Assembly (NCBI RefSeq): GCF_017874715.1
Contig: NZ_JAGGLR010000009.1
Span: 62,001-126,000 of the forward strand
Direction of reading: 5' to 3'
DNA: 64,000 bases
Source of the DNA: Streptomyces iranensis
GTDB lineage: Bacteria; Actinomycetota; Actinomycetes; Streptomycetales; Streptomycetaceae
Shown here: one piece after another, positions 32,846 to 41,841 of the stretch
Position numbering within the stretch: the stretch's first letter is position 1
Layout: each line of letters begins with the position of its first letter
Program-made: the position numbers and the translations under genes
The notes under the pieces: generated by a model
What the model saw: the letters and a program-made list of their open reading frames with translations, nothing else
What the model was told of the DNA's origin: nothing
Databases searched by the model: none

Positions 32846-34769
32846 ATGCAAACCGAACACGTACCGTCCCGCCCGCATCAACCGGCCGGACCCTCGCATC
32901 CACCCCCGCCGTCCGGCATCGGCCGCTTCGCCGAGTGGGCAAGTGCCCGCGAGAACCGCGGCTTCGCCGACTACGACGAGCTGTGGCGCTGGTCGGTGGG
33001 GGACGTGGCCCGCTTCTGGGAGGCGGTGTGGGAGTACTACGGGATCCGGTCACACGCGCCCTATGAGAGCGTCCTGGTGTCCGCCGAGATGCCGGGCGCG
33101 TCCTGGTTCCCCGGCGCCCGGCTGAACTACGCCGAGCACGTCCTGGGGGACGAAGACGCCCCGGAGCGTGTCGCGATCATCGCCCGGTCCCAGACGGTCG
33201 GCCCCGTCGAGATGACCTTCGGCGAGCTGCGCGACGCCGTCGCCCGCGCCCGGACCGGACTGCGCCGCCTCGGTGTCGGACCGGGCGACCGGGTCGCGGC
33301 CTATCTGCCGAACATCCCGGAGACGGTGGTGGCCCTGCTCGCCACGGCCAGCCTGGGCGCGATCTGGACATCCTGCGCCCCGGAGTTCGGGACCCGTGGC
33401 ATCGTCGACAGGTTCGCCCAGGTGGACCCGGAGGTTCTGCTGGTCGTGAGTGGCTACCACCATGGGACGAAGGCCATCGACCGGCGTCAGGAGGTCGCCA
33501 GGATCAGGGCCGGACTGCCGTCCGTCCGGCACGTCGTGCACGTGCCCTACGGCTCGGAGCCGCTGCCGGACACCATGGCCTGGGACGAACTGCTCGTCGA
33601 CAGCGAGCCCTTGACGTTCGTCCCGGTCCCGTTCGACCACCCGCTGTGGATCCTGTTCTCCTCCGGCACCACCGGTCTGCCCAAGCCGATCGTGCACGGC
33701 CACGGCGGCATCCTGCTGGAACAGCTCAAGGTCCACGACCTCTCCTTCGACGTACGGCCCGGCGATCGGTTCCTGTGGTTCACCACCACGGCCTGGACCA
33801 TGTGGAACACGCTCGTCTCCGCTCTGCTGCGGCGCGCCGCGATCGTCCTCTTCGACGGCAATCCGCTGTGGCCCGACCTCGGGGCGCAGTGGGAGCTGGT
33901 CCTGCCGCAAGGACGGCCTCCGGCCGGCCGAGCGGTTCGGCCTGTCCCGCCTGCGTCAGCTCGGCGTCACCGGTTCGCCCCTGCCCGTCGAGGGGTTCGA
34001 CTGGATCCACGAACAGTTCGGCGACGCCGTCATGCCCAACTCGATCAGCGGTGGAACGGACGTGTGCGGCGCGTTCCTGGCGGGCAGCCCCTGGCAGGCC
34101 GTGGCGCCGGGTGAGCTCGCCGGCCGGTGCCTCGGCGTGGACGTCACCACGTTCGACCCGGCGGGCAACGAGATCGTGAACGAACCGGGTGAACTGGTCA
34201 TCCGGCAGCCGATGCCGTCGATGCCGGTCAAGTTCTGGAACGACGAGGGAGACAAGCGCTACCGGTCGTCCTACTTCGACACCTACCCGGGTGTCTGGCG
34301 GCACGGCGACTGGGCGATCTTCAGTCCCGGCGGCGGGTGCGCGATCGCGGGCCGCTCCGACGCGACCCTGAACCGGGGCGGAGTCCGCCTCGGCACCAGC
34401 GAGTTCTACACCGTGGTCGAGAGCCTGCCGGAGATCGCGGACAGCATCGTCGTACACCTCGAGGACGCGGCGGGCGGACCCGGCGAACTCGTCGTCTTCG
34501 TCGTTCCGTCGCCCGGTGTGACGCTGGACCGCGCCCTTGAGGACAAGATCCGGGGCGAGCTGAAGGGCCAGCTCTCCCCCCGCCACATACCCGACCGCAT
34601 CCTGGCCGTTCCCTCGGTGCCGCGAACGCTCACCGGGAAGAAACTCGAGGCGCCCGTGAAGCAGATCCTCCGCGGACGCCCCGCGGATGAGCTCGTGAAC
34701 CCGGATGCCCTGAAGGACCCCGACAGCCTCACCGCCTTCACCGACCTGGCGGTGACGTTCGGGCGGTGA
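32846..34769 (+). pseudogene. Acetoacetyl-CoA synthetase, frameshifted by an internal deletion
   Basis: The first frame (from 32846) reads a normal N-terminus through WFPGARLNYAEHVLG, the AMP-binding loop LFSSGTTGLPKPIVHGHGG (33655-33711) and LWPDLGAQWELV, then loses homology near 33900. Homology resumes in another frame at CRKDGLRPAERFGLSRLRQL (about 33905), passes YRSSYFDTYPGVWRHGDW and ends normally with KKLEAPVKQILRG. Family members have about 20 residues (roughly 56-59 bases) between WEL and CRKDGL, so the lesion is a deletion whose length is 2 modulo 3. The enzyme would activate acetoacetate (EC 6.2.1.16). Unless it is a sequencing error, the product is truncated and inactive. Its end overlaps the convergent asparaginase gene by 32 bp. 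Confidence 0.85.
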
Positions 34770-35877
34770 ACTGACCGGTGCCCAGGGTGTGGAACCAGGT
34801 CTGGATCCGGTGCTCGTTGTGGGTGGTGGCCAGCGAGAGGAGCAGCAGCAGCCGGGCCTTCTGCGGGGTGAGGTCCTGGGCGCCGATGACGCCGCGCACA
34901 TCGGGGTCGTAGACCGCGCCGGAGCCGGTGCGGGAGGCGGAGACCATGACCACCCCGTTCTTGGCGGCGTCGTCCCGGGCCTCGGTCATGGCCGGGGAGA
35001 GTCCGCCCGCCCCGGTGCCCGCCGTGACGATCCCGGCCGCCCCGGCGTCGGCGAACGCCTTGATGGCCTGGGGCCCGGCGCCCTGGTAGCTGTAGGCGAT
35101 GTCGACCTTCGGCAGCGGCCGCCGGGCTATCCGGTCGAGGTCGAACGGGGTCTTCCAGCCGGGCTTGCCGCACTGCTCGACCCGGGCGGGCGCGCGGTTG
35201 ACGCGGATGTGGTTCTGGTCGATAACGCCGAGCTCTCCGCTGCTGCCGCTGCTGAAGGCGTTCAGCCGCAGGGTGTCGGACTTGCGCACCTCGCGGGCGG
35301 CGTGGATCTGGTCGTTGAGCATCACCACGGTGCCGAAGCAGCTGGTCCGGCCGCTGCCGGCGAGGTGGATGGCGTTGTAGAGGTTGGCCGGGGCGTCGGA
35401 GCCGATCACCGTCCAGGGCCGCATGGCGCCGGTGAGCACCACGGGCTTGTCGCTGCGGACGGTCAGGTCCAGCCAGTACGCGAACTCCTCCATGGTGTCG
35501 GTGCCGGTGGTGACCACGACCCCGTCGTTGAACTTCAGGGCGTGGTCGACGGCGGCGGTGAGCCGGCGGTACTCGGGGATCGTGTAGTTGTTGGAGTCCT
35601 TGTTGCCGAACTGCTGGGTGGTCACGTCGGCGAGCCGGTTCACCTCGGGTCGGAGGTCGTTCACCAGCCGGGACACCGGGAGCTTGCCCGCCTGGTAGTC
35701 GTCGAAGGACACCTTGGTCCTGCTGACGCCCGCGATGGTGCCCCCGGTGCCGATGACGGCGACCTTGGGGGTGGGCCTGGGGATCGGCTCCGCGGCACCG
35801 GCGAGGGAGGCCGTGGTCCCCAGGGCGAGGGCCACCAGAGTGATCAATACGCCGGAGCGGCGGGCGAGCTGAGCCAT
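34738..35877 (-). CDS. Secreted type II L-asparaginase
   Basis: 379 residues. The signal peptide is residues 1-29 (MAQLARRSGVLITLVALALG, then cleavage after AGA). GTGGTIAG near 45 gives the first catalytic Thr, and VTTGTDTMEEFAYWLD near 125 the second Thr-Asp pair; the Lys is in VVLTGAMRP context. The length and motifs match type II periplasmic or secreted asparaginases (EC 3.5.1.1). It would release ammonia from extracellular asparagine. The gene is alone on its strand; the start lies 46 bases after the stop of the SpoIIE-type gene, so the two could be co-transcribed. Confidence 0.93.
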   Translation of the reverse strand: MAQLARRSGVLITLVALALGTTASLAGAAEPIPRPTPKVAVIGTGGTIAGVSRTKVSFDDYQAGKLPVSRLVNDLRPEVNRLADVTTQQFGNKDSNNYTIPEYRRLTAAVDHALKFNDGVVVTTGTDTMEEFAYWLDLTVRSDKPVVLTGAMRPWTVIGSDAPANLYNAIHLAGSGRTSCFGTVVMLNDQIHAAREVRKSDTLRLNAFSSGSSGELGVIDQNHIRVNRAPARVEQCGKPGWKTPFDLDRIARRPLPKVDIAYSYQGAGPQAIKAFADAGAAGIVTAGTGAGGLSPAMTEARDDAAKNGVVMVSASRTGSGAVYDPDVRGVIGAQDLTPQKARLLLLLSLATTHNEHRIQTWFHTLGTGQFTARTSPPGR

Positions 35878-35923
35878 GCGGACGTCATCTCATCGACGGA
35901 GTGCGTGACGGGTCGGCCCTTCT

Positions 35924-38032
35924 TCAGCCACTCTCCACGGTAACCACGGACTTCTCCGGCAGGCGAGGGCGGCGCAGCCGGGCCAGCAGCAGGGCCACGT
36001 CGTCGTCCGGCGCCCCGTGCAGCGCGGCCAGCACCTGGTCGCAGATCCGCTCCAGCGGGCCCTGGTGGCGGCGCAGCAGCTGGACCAGGGTGTGCAGCCC
36101 CACGTCGAGGGACTGGTGGCGCTTCTCCACCAGGCCGTCGGTGAACAGGGCCAGCAGCGCCCCCTCGGCCAGTTCCCGCTCCACCGAGGCGAAGGGGACG
36201 CCGCCGACGCCGAGCGGGGCGCCGGTGGGGATGTCGATGAGTTCGGCGTCGCCGCCGGGATGCACCAGCACCGGCGGCAGATGGCCGGCGGTGGACATCT
36301 CGCACCGCCCGGTGCGCGGGTCGCAGACCGCGTAGAGACACGTGGCGATGGACTCCCCCAGGCTCGGCGTGAGCTCGTCGAGATGGCACAGCACCTTGGC
36401 CGGGGGCAGCCCGAGCCGGGAGAAGGCCCGGGTGGCGGTGCGCAGCTGGCCCATGATCGCCGCGGCGTGGATGCCCTTGCCCATCACATCGCCGACCACC
36501 AGCCCGACCTTGCCGTCCGGGAGTGGCAGCACATCGAACCAGTCGCCCCCGGCGGCGCTGACCGCGGGCAGGTACCGGGAGGCGATCTCCAGGCCGTCCA
36601 GGTCGCGCGGCTGCTGGGAGAGCAGGCTGCGCTGGAGGGTGAGCGCGGCGTCGCGTTCGCGGGCGTAGAGCCGGGCGTTGTCGATGCACAGGGCGGCGCG
36701 GATGGCCAGTTCGCAGGCGAGGGTGAGGTCCTCCTCGTCGAACGGCCTGGGGTTGATGGTGCGGTGCAGGCTGAGGGTGCCGAGCACACTGCCGCGGGCG
36801 ATCAGCGGGGCGGCGATGTACGAGTGCACTCCCTCGCGCAGCAGCACCCTGGCTGCGTCGTCGTCCCGGGCGATCCGCCGTACGTCCTTCTCGGTCACGT
36901 GCGGCACCAGCAGCGGCCGGGCCTCGCGGACGCACTGGGTGATCAGCCGGGTGGGTTCGTAGCGGGCGATCTCCCCGACCGGGTCCGCCGCGTGGACGGC
37001 GTCGGTGGGGTACCCGGCGGCGACGGCGAGCGCCCGGAAGCGGGCGGAGCCGTCGGTCCACACCCGGGGCGTGGCCTCGCGGTGCACCACGGAGTCCAGG
37101 ACGTCGACGGCCGCGAGGTCGGCGAGCCGGGGCACGGTCACATCGGCGAGTTCCTGGGCGGTCTGGCGCAGGTCCAGCGTGGTGCCGATGCGGACGCTCG
37201 CGTCGGCGATCATGGCCAGCCGCTCCCGCGCCTCGGCGATCTCGCTGGTCTCCCGGTGGCGCCGGGAGATGTCCATGATGGAGACGGCGATGCCCAGGAT
37301 CCGGCCGCTGGGGTCCTCCAGCCGGTAGTACGACTCCGACCAGGCGTGGTCATGGTCGGGGTCGGCGGGGGTCCGGCCGACGCTCTGCTGGTCCAGCAGT
37401 GGCTCACCGGACTCCAGCACCTGCCGCATCGCGCCCTCTATGGCCTCGACGTCGAGCCCCGGCAGCACCTCCCCGAGGCGGCGGCCGCGCACCTGGGACT
37501 CGGTGATCGAGTTCATCTGCTGGAGGGCCGGGTTGGCGAGCAGCCAGCGCAGCTCGGTGTCGAACACCGCGAGCCCCACGGGCGACTGTCTGATCAGGAA
37601 GCCGGAGACGGCCAGGTCGGTCTCCAGCCCCCGTACGGTCCCCTCGTCGGCGGCCAGGCCGAGGGCGTAGCCCTCGCCGTGGGCGTCGCGCAGGCCCATG
37701 GTGCGGAACTCCACCTCGAGGGTGGAGCCGTCCGGGCGGCGGACCGGGAAGACACCGGCCCAGGTGTCGCCCGCCCGTACCCGTGCGAAGAGCTCCACGG
37801 CCGCCCGGCGGTCCTTCGGGTGGACCAGCAGCTTGTCCGCGCGGCGCCCCAGCGCCTCGGCCGCCCGGTAACCGAACAGCTGTTCAGCCTCGGGGCTCCA
37901 GAGGGCGATCCGCCCCTCGACGTCCAGGGCCACGGCGGCGACCCGCAGCAGGTCGAGCACCCCTCCCGGGCCGGTCGCCATGCTGCTGATAGCCGCCTCT
38001 TCCTCCTGGTCCACACGGTCATGCGTCGTCAT
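35924..38032 (-). CDS. PAS-PAS-GAF-SpoIIE (PP2C-type) phosphatase
   Basis: 702 residues. PAS 1 (about 25-130) has ALWSPEAEQLFGY, PAS 2 (about 145-260) has LLANPALQQMNSI, the GAF domain (about 290-450) ends ELAIRAALCIDNARLY, and the SpoIIE domain (about 470-695) carries SAAGGDWFDVLPL, VVGDVMGKGIHAA and LFTDGLVEKR, the metal-binding aspartates. These phosphatases activate anti-anti-sigma proteins in partner-switching stress responses. Unlike many Streptomyces relatives it has no C-terminal HATPase domain. It lies 99 bases after the metacaspase gene on the same strand, so co-expression is possible. Confidence 0.92.
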   Translation of the reverse strand: MTTHDRVDQEEEAAISSMATGPGGVLDLLRVAAVALDVEGRIALWSPEAEQLFGYRAAEALGRRADKLLVHPKDRRAAVELFARVRAGDTWAGVFPVRRPDGSTLEVEFRTMGLRDAHGEGYALGLAADEGTVRGLETDLAVSGFLIRQSPVGLAVFDTELRWLLANPALQQMNSITESQVRGRRLGEVLPGLDVEAIEGAMRQVLESGEPLLDQQSVGRTPADPDHDHAWSESYYRLEDPSGRILGIAVSIMDISRRHRETSEIAEARERLAMIADASVRIGTTLDLRQTAQELADVTVPRLADLAAVDVLDSVVHREATPRVWTDGSARFRALAVAAGYPTDAVHAADPVGEIARYEPTRLITQCVREARPLLVPHVTEKDVRRIARDDDAARVLLREGVHSYIAAPLIARGSVLGTLSLHRTINPRPFDEEDLTLACELAIRAALCIDNARLYARERDAALTLQRSLLSQQPRDLDGLEIASRYLPAVSAAGGDWFDVLPLPDGKVGLVVGDVMGKGIHAAAIMGQLRTATRAFSRLGLPPAKVLCHLDELTPSLGESIATCLYAVCDPRTGRCEMSTAGHLPPVLVHPGGDAELIDIPTGAPLGVGGVPFASVERELAEGALLALFTDGLVEKRHQSLDVGLHTLVQLLRRHQGPLERICDQVLAALHGAPDDDVALLLARLRRPRLPEKSVVTVESG

Positions 38033-38131
38033 ACCGGCACCTCACCGGCTCGCCGTGCCCTCCTACTGTCATACCTCGCCCGGCTGGCCGCCGCATACGG
38101 ATATGACATGGGCACGGTCTCAGATCCCGGT

Positions 38132-38986
38132 TCAGATGGTGAAGGGCCGCTGCCGGGCGAAAGCGGAGTTCAGCGCACCCGCCTGGAAGAGGTTGGGCGT
38201 CTGGTCGGGCGGCATCCGCTTGACGATCTCCCGGTGCAGCCCGCGGTAGCTGCCCGCGAAGCCACCGCCCCGCCAGACCTCCAGCAGGGTACCGGTGAAG
38301 AGCCCGTTGACGATCCCATCGGCCGAGGTCTGGTTGTCCTGGCAGCCGGAGATCTGCAGCACACTGGCGTCGATCCTGGCGAGGTCCTTGGCGGTACGGG
38401 TGTTCTGGATCCGGTCGTAGGCGTCGCGGTCGCGCCGGTAGACGGCGGCCTGCACCGACTGGGGCATGGCCCGGATCCTGCGGCCGACCTCCCGGGGGTC
38501 GGCGGTGCTGAAGCGCCGGTCGAGCTCCTGGGAGCTGAGCATCTCGGGCAGCCGCCGGGCCACGGTGCCGCTGTGGCAGCTGTCGGAGAGCAGCCAGATC
38601 CGCACCCCCCTGGCGAACTTCCCGAACAGCTCGAAGAGCTCGTCGTCGACCAGCTGACGGTCGTACAGCACCCACGTCTCGTCGAGACGGTCGCCGGTCT
38701 CGTCGTGGTTGAGGTCGGGCACCTGACCACCGTGGCCCGAGTAGGTGAGGAAGAGGATGTCCCCCTCGGCCAGCCGCCCGGCCGCGGCCTCCAGGGTGGC
38801 GGTGACCGTCTCCGCGGTGGCGGCCGGGCTCAGCAGCGGGCCGGTCACATCGAACCCCGCGGCGTCGGCCAGCCCGGCCATGTCCACGGCGTCCTGCTCA
38901 CAGGCGCCCAGCTCACCGCTCCAGCCGTCGTACGCCGCGGGGTCGACCTGGTTGAGTCCGATATGGACGGAGAGGCCGATGGACAT
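38132..38986 (-). CDS. Metacaspase (caspase-family cysteine protease)
   Basis: 284 residues from the ATG 5 bases after AAGGAG. The p20-like domain has catalytic H85 in YSGHGGQ and C137 in SDSCHSG, with acidic DETGDRLDETW between, the segment that forms the Arg/Lys-specific pocket in metacaspases. The beta-strand LSVHIGLNQVDP opens the fold. After residue 150 a helical insertion leads to ISGCQDNQTSADG and GLFTGTLLEV, the end of the core. There is no signal peptide, membrane helix or attached sensor domain. Bacterial caspase homologues act in stress death, signalling or defence; here the neighbour is a sensor phosphatase. The role is not known. Confidence 0.88.
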   Translation of the reverse strand: MSIGLSVHIGLNQVDPAAYDGWSGELGACEQDAVDMAGLADAAGFDVTGPLLSPAATAETVTATLEAAAGRLAEGDILFLTYSGHGGQVPDLNHDETGDRLDETWVLYDRQLVDDELFELFGKFARGVRIWLLSDSCHSGTVARRLPEMLSSQELDRRFSTADPREVGRRIRAMPQSVQAAVYRRDRDAYDRIQNTRTAKDLARIDASVLQISGCQDNQTSADGIVNGLFTGTLLEVWRGGGFAGSYRGLHREIVKRMPPDQTPNLFQAGALNSAFARQRPFTI

Positions 38987-39022
38987 GGGGGCTCCTTGGG
39001 TCGAGGACGTGCGGCGGCTCAC

Positions 39023-39044
39023 CATCGCTCGTCACTAAGCGATG
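39023..39044. promoter_or_regulatory. Inverted repeat catcgct-N8-agcgatg upstream of the metacaspase
   Basis: Perfect 7-bp arms, 37 bp upstream of the metacaspase start. It is either an operator of the metacaspase promoter or a weak hairpin ending the TetR transcript (stop 39130). Confidence 0.4.
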
Positions 39045-39129
39045 ATGCGGGGCCGCGACCCGCCATGCCCTGTTCTCCGGCCCCATCCGGAGGAGGCACC
39101 CCGCACGCACTCGGCGGACGCCGCAGCCG

Positions 39130-39741
39130 TCAGGCCCGGCGCGGCCGGGCGTCCAGGGCCCGCAGCGCCATATCGGCGGCGCGCTCGAAGTAGCCGGGCT
39201 CCAGGGGCGCGCCACGGGCCGAGACCCGCCAGTAGACCAGCCCGCCGAGCAGGTCGAGCGCCAGCTCGCGGTCGAGGTCCGGCGGCAGCTCACCGCGCCC
39301 GGCCGCCCGGTCCAGCGCATCGGTCATCCGGGCGCGCCGCGGCTCGCCGATACAGCGGGCCAGGGCCTGGCTCAGCTCCTCGTCGCGCTGCGCCTCGGCG
39401 ATCAGGTCCGGCAGGATGCGGGAGAACCGCGGATGGGTCAGCCAGTCGGCCACCGCGCGCAGCCCGGCCAGCACATCGCCGCGCAGGGATCCGGTGTCGG
39501 GCAGCTCCACCAGGGCGATGCTCAGCTCGGACACGACCGCGATGACCATCCGCTGCTTCGACGGCCACCGCCGGTACAGGGCGCTCTTGCCCACCCCGGC
39601 CCGTTTGGCCACCGCCTCCATCGACAACCGGCCGTAGCCCTGCTCGGCGAGCTCGTCGAGGACGGCTTCGGAGATGGCCGCGGTCTTGTCCGCGCGCAGG
39701 GTGGCGGCGCCGCTCGGAGGGCGCCGGGTGGGCTCCGGCAT
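39130..39741 (-). CDS. TetR-family regulator
   Basis: 203 residues. The N-terminal helix-turn-helix reads LSMEAVAKRAGVGKSALYRR with WPSKQRM following, the TetR signature. The C-terminal part (TetR_C type) has ELALDLLGGLVYWRVSARG. The ATG has no ribosome site; TAACCT ends seven bases upstream. Two near-identical palindromes lie 20 and 54 bp upstream, so autorepression and control of the divergent SnoaL/NmrA pair are likely. Confidence 0.92.
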   Translation of the reverse strand: MPEPTRRPPSGAATLRADKTAAISEAVLDELAEQGYGRLSMEAVAKRAGVGKSALYRRWPSKQRMVIAVVSELSIALVELPDTGSLRGDVLAGLRAVADWLTHPRFSRILPDLIAEAQRDEELSQALARCIGEPRRARMTDALDRAAGRGELPPDLDRELALDLLGGLVYWRVSARGAPLEPGYFERAADMALRALDARPRRA

Positions 39742-39760
39742 GACCCCGAGGTTAGCAGAT

Positions 39761-39784
39761 GGACAGGACGGTACCGTCTCGTCC
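39761..39784. promoter_or_regulatory. TetR operator 1 (core gacggtaccgtc)
   Basis: A 24-bp palindrome with one mismatched pair-step (positions 5 and 6 of each arm) around the perfect core gacggtaccgtc at 39767-39778. It is 20 bp from the TetR start and would overlap its promoter. Confidence 0.8.
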
Positions 39785-39794
39785 TATGCTGTAC

Positions 39795-39818
39795 GGACGG
39801 GACGGTACCGTCCCGTCC
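39795..39818. promoter_or_regulatory. TetR operator 2 (perfect 24-bp palindrome)
   Basis: A perfect 24-bp palindrome around the same core gacggtaccgtc (39801-39812), with arms ggacgg and ccgtcc outside it. Centres of the two operators are 34 bp apart, and this one is 23 bp before the SnoaL-like gene start, so it covers that promoter. Confidence 0.85.
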
Positions 39819-39841
39819 TGCTGATTGAGGAGAGGTACGTC

Positions 39842-40264
39842 ATGGACGACCGCGTCAAGGTGTTCGAGCGGGCGAAGGAGCTGCTGCTCGGCCACGACAT
39901 GATGGGGTTCGCGGATCTGTGGGCCGTCGACGGCACCATCGAGTTCCCCTTCGCCCCGCCCGGTCGGCCGCGCCTGCTGGAGGGGCGTGAGGCCGTGCGC
40001 GAATACGTGCGGGACTACACCGACCACATCGATCTGCGCGCCGTCGCGCACGAGGTCGTCCATCTCACCGAGGACCCCGGCGTGCTGATCGTGGAGTTCT
40101 CGATGGACGCCGTCGCCGTCGGAACCGGCCGCCCGCTCCGCCCCGGATACGTCGCCGTCATCACCGTCCGCGACGGCGAGATCGCCTCGTACCGTGACTA
40201 CTGGAATCCGCTGATGCTCGACGAGACGAGCTTCGGTTCCGAGGAGGGCCGGACCCATGGCTGA
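39842..40264 (+). CDS. SnoaL/NTF2-like protein
   Basis: 140 residues; GAGGAGAGG lies 7 bases before the ATG. The NTF2 cone fold is visible: VKVFERAKELLLGHDMMGFADLWAVDGTIEFPF (in part LLGHDMMGFADLWAVDG), EGREAVREYVRDY, VIVEF-type strands and VITVRDGEIASYRDYWNPL at the end. Such proteins act as isomerases, cyclases or partners of oxidoreductases. It overlaps the NmrA-like gene by 8 bp. Both are divergent from TetR and under the twin operators. Confidence 0.88.
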   Translation: MDDRVKVFERAKELLLGHDMMGFADLWAVDGTIEFPFAPPGRPRLLEGREAVREYVRDYTDHIDLRAVAHEVVHLTEDPGVLIVEFSMDAVAVGTGRPLRPGYVAVITVRDGEIASYRDYWNPLMLDETSFGSEEGRTHG

Positions 40265-41129
40265 ACCCACCGTTCTGGTCCTCGGCGCCACCGGGAACAC
40301 CGGCTCCAAGGTGCTGCGGATGGTGCGCGCGGAGGGCGCGCGGGCGCTGGCCGCCACCCGGCGGCCCGAGGCCGCGGCCGCGGCGGGCGTGGCCGGCGCC
40401 GTACGGTTCGACTGGCACGACCCCGACGGTCACGCGGCGGCGCTGCGCGGCGTGGACCGGCTCTATCTCGTCGCGCCCCTGGGGGTGGCCGAGCCGCTGC
40501 CGGTGGTGGAGCCGTTCCTGAAGACGGCGGTCGCCCAGGGCGTACGGCGGGCGGTGCTGCTGAGCTCGTCCGCGGTCGACGAGGCGGACACCGGCCTCGG
40601 CGCGCTGCACACGCTGGTGCGGCGGACCGTGCCCGAGTGGGCGGTGCTGCGGCCCTCGTGGTTCATGCAGAACTTCACCGGTGACCATCCGGCGGCCCAG
40701 GCCGTCCGCGGCGACGGCGAGATCGTCACCGCGACGGGGGACGGCAGGGTGGCCTTCGTGGACGCGGCGGACATCGCCGCCGTCGCCACCCGGGCCCTGC
40801 TGGACGACCGTCCGCACAACACGGACCACGTCATCACCGGTCCGGAGGCGCTCGGTTACCCGGAGGCGGCGCGCATCGTGGCGGAGGTCTCCGGGCGGCC
40901 GGTCCGCCATGTCGCGGTGGAGACCGGGGAGTTGGTCGAGAGGCTGGGGGCGACAGGGCTGCCGCCGGAGTACGCCGCGTTCCTCGCCGGGCTGGACGAG
41001 GACATCCGGCACGGCGCGGAGGACCGTACGACGGACACCGTCGAGCGGGTCACCGGGCGCGCTCCCCGCTCCTTCCGCGCCTTCGCCGAGGCACACCGCG
41101 CGGCGTTCGCCCCGGAGTCCGCCGCCTGA
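40257..41129 (+). CDS. NmrA-like NAD(P)-binding oxidoreductase
   Basis: 290 residues. VLVLGATGNTGSKV is the Rossmann glycine motif (GATGNTG), followed by ALAATRRPE and LSSSAVDE; LRPSWFMQNF and FVDAADIAAVA are typical of NmrA-like and ergot-alkaloid-type reductases. It lacks the YxxxK of classical SDRs. Such proteins bind NAD(P) and either reduce quinones or imines or sense redox state. Translation is coupled to the SnoaL-like gene. Confidence 0.9.
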   Translation: MAEPTVLVLGATGNTGSKVLRMVRAEGARALAATRRPEAAAAAGVAGAVRFDWHDPDGHAAALRGVDRLYLVAPLGVAEPLPVVEPFLKTAVAQGVRRAVLLSSSAVDEADTGLGALHTLVRRTVPEWAVLRPSWFMQNFTGDHPAAQAVRGDGEIVTATGDGRVAFVDAADIAAVATRALLDDRPHNTDHVITGPEALGYPEAARIVAEVSGRPVRHVAVETGELVERLGATGLPPEYAAFLAGLDEDIRHGAEDRTTDTVERVTGRAPRSFRAFAEAHRAAFAPESAA

Positions 41130-41159
41130 GCGGCCTCGTTGAGGTCCGGAGCGGTTCGG

Positions 41160-41320
41160 TCGCGCCCCGAAGGGGCGCGGGGCCGTGTCGACGTGCGGCT
41201 CAGTCGCGGCTGTGTCGACGTGCGCCTCCGCCGCGGCAGTGTCGATGTGCGCCTCCGCCGCGTGGGCGACCAGCCACGGCGCGGCCGCGGATGAACGACC
41301 GCACCTCGCGCCACTTCCCG
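41160..41320. repeat. Streptomyces-type intergenic repeat with 27-bp tandem core
   Basis: The hairpin cgcgccccgaaggggcgcg (41161-41179) starts the element and probably terminates transcription between the convergent NmrA-like gene and the 41329 gene. Then gtgtcgacgtgcg/gtgtcgatgtgcg begins three 27-bp units at 41185, 41212 and 41239, followed by gtgggcgaccagccacgg. The same element without the triplication is at 49309. Confidence 0.85.
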
Positions 41321-41328
41321 CGGAGCGC

Positions 41329-41841
41329 TCAGCGGAACAGCACACCCGGGAGGCCGGGGCGGTCGATGGCCTCCTGGAGGGCGGCGCGCAGGGTGCGGCT
41401 GTCGGTGAGGGGGCCGCCGGGCCGGATCAGCCAGACATGGCCCTGCCGTACGCAGCCGGGCCTGGGGCAGCGCAGCACCCGGCCCGGCCCCGCCGCGGCC
41501 ACCGTACGGCGGCGGGCGTAGACCGTCCCGGCCAGCCAGACCTTCCACTCGGCCGCGGATCCGGGCGGCACGAGGAAGGAGAGCACATGGCTGGCGGTGG
41601 CCAGCATCACCGGCCCCGCCGCGTCGCGCCGCTGCAGCGCCTGGATCACCGCGGTGCCGATGTCGTCGCACATCCGCACCAGGTCGAAGACCGGGCCCAC
41701 CGGCAGATCGGCGAGGCCGGTGCCGCTGGCCCACTGGAGCCGCACCCGCCCGGGGTCGTCGCTCGCGGCCAGCAGCCATTCGGCCGCGTCGGTCTCCACG
41801 GTGACCCGCATCCGGCGCTCCCCCCGCGCCCCCGCGTTCAT
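41329..41841 (-). CDS. Uncharacterised partner of an RsbW-type kinase
   Basis: 170 residues from the ATG in the ATGA overlap with the kinase gene. I do not recognise a named family. Residues 11-110 form an alpha/beta unit (RVTVETDAAEWLLAASDDPG, VMLATASHVLSFLVPPG), and the end has a CPRPGC knuckle, LRCPRPGCVRQGHVWL, that could bind one metal with another ligand. Translation coupling to an RsbW-type ATP-binding protein suggests it is its substrate or regulator. The pair occurs between two repeat-flanked convergent regions. Confidence 0.7.
   Translation of the reverse strand: MNAGARGERRMRVTVETDAAEWLLAASDDPGRVRLQWASGTGLADLPVGPVFDLVRMCDDIGTAVIQALQRRDAAGPVMLATASHVLSFLVPPGSAAEWKVWLAGTVYARRRTVAAAGPGRVLRCPRPGCVRQGHVWLIRPGGPLTDSRTLRAALQEAIDRPGLPGVLFR

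Noticed and set aside
31410..34769. AraC-tautomerase-synthetase segment as a transferred island
   Set aside because: Codon bias looks like the neighbours and there is no integrase, repeat or att-like boundary.
36017..39193. A 1058-codon plus-strand frame across the phosphatase and metacaspase
   Set aside because: Both minus-strand genes have clear domains; the plus frame has none and no ribosome site.
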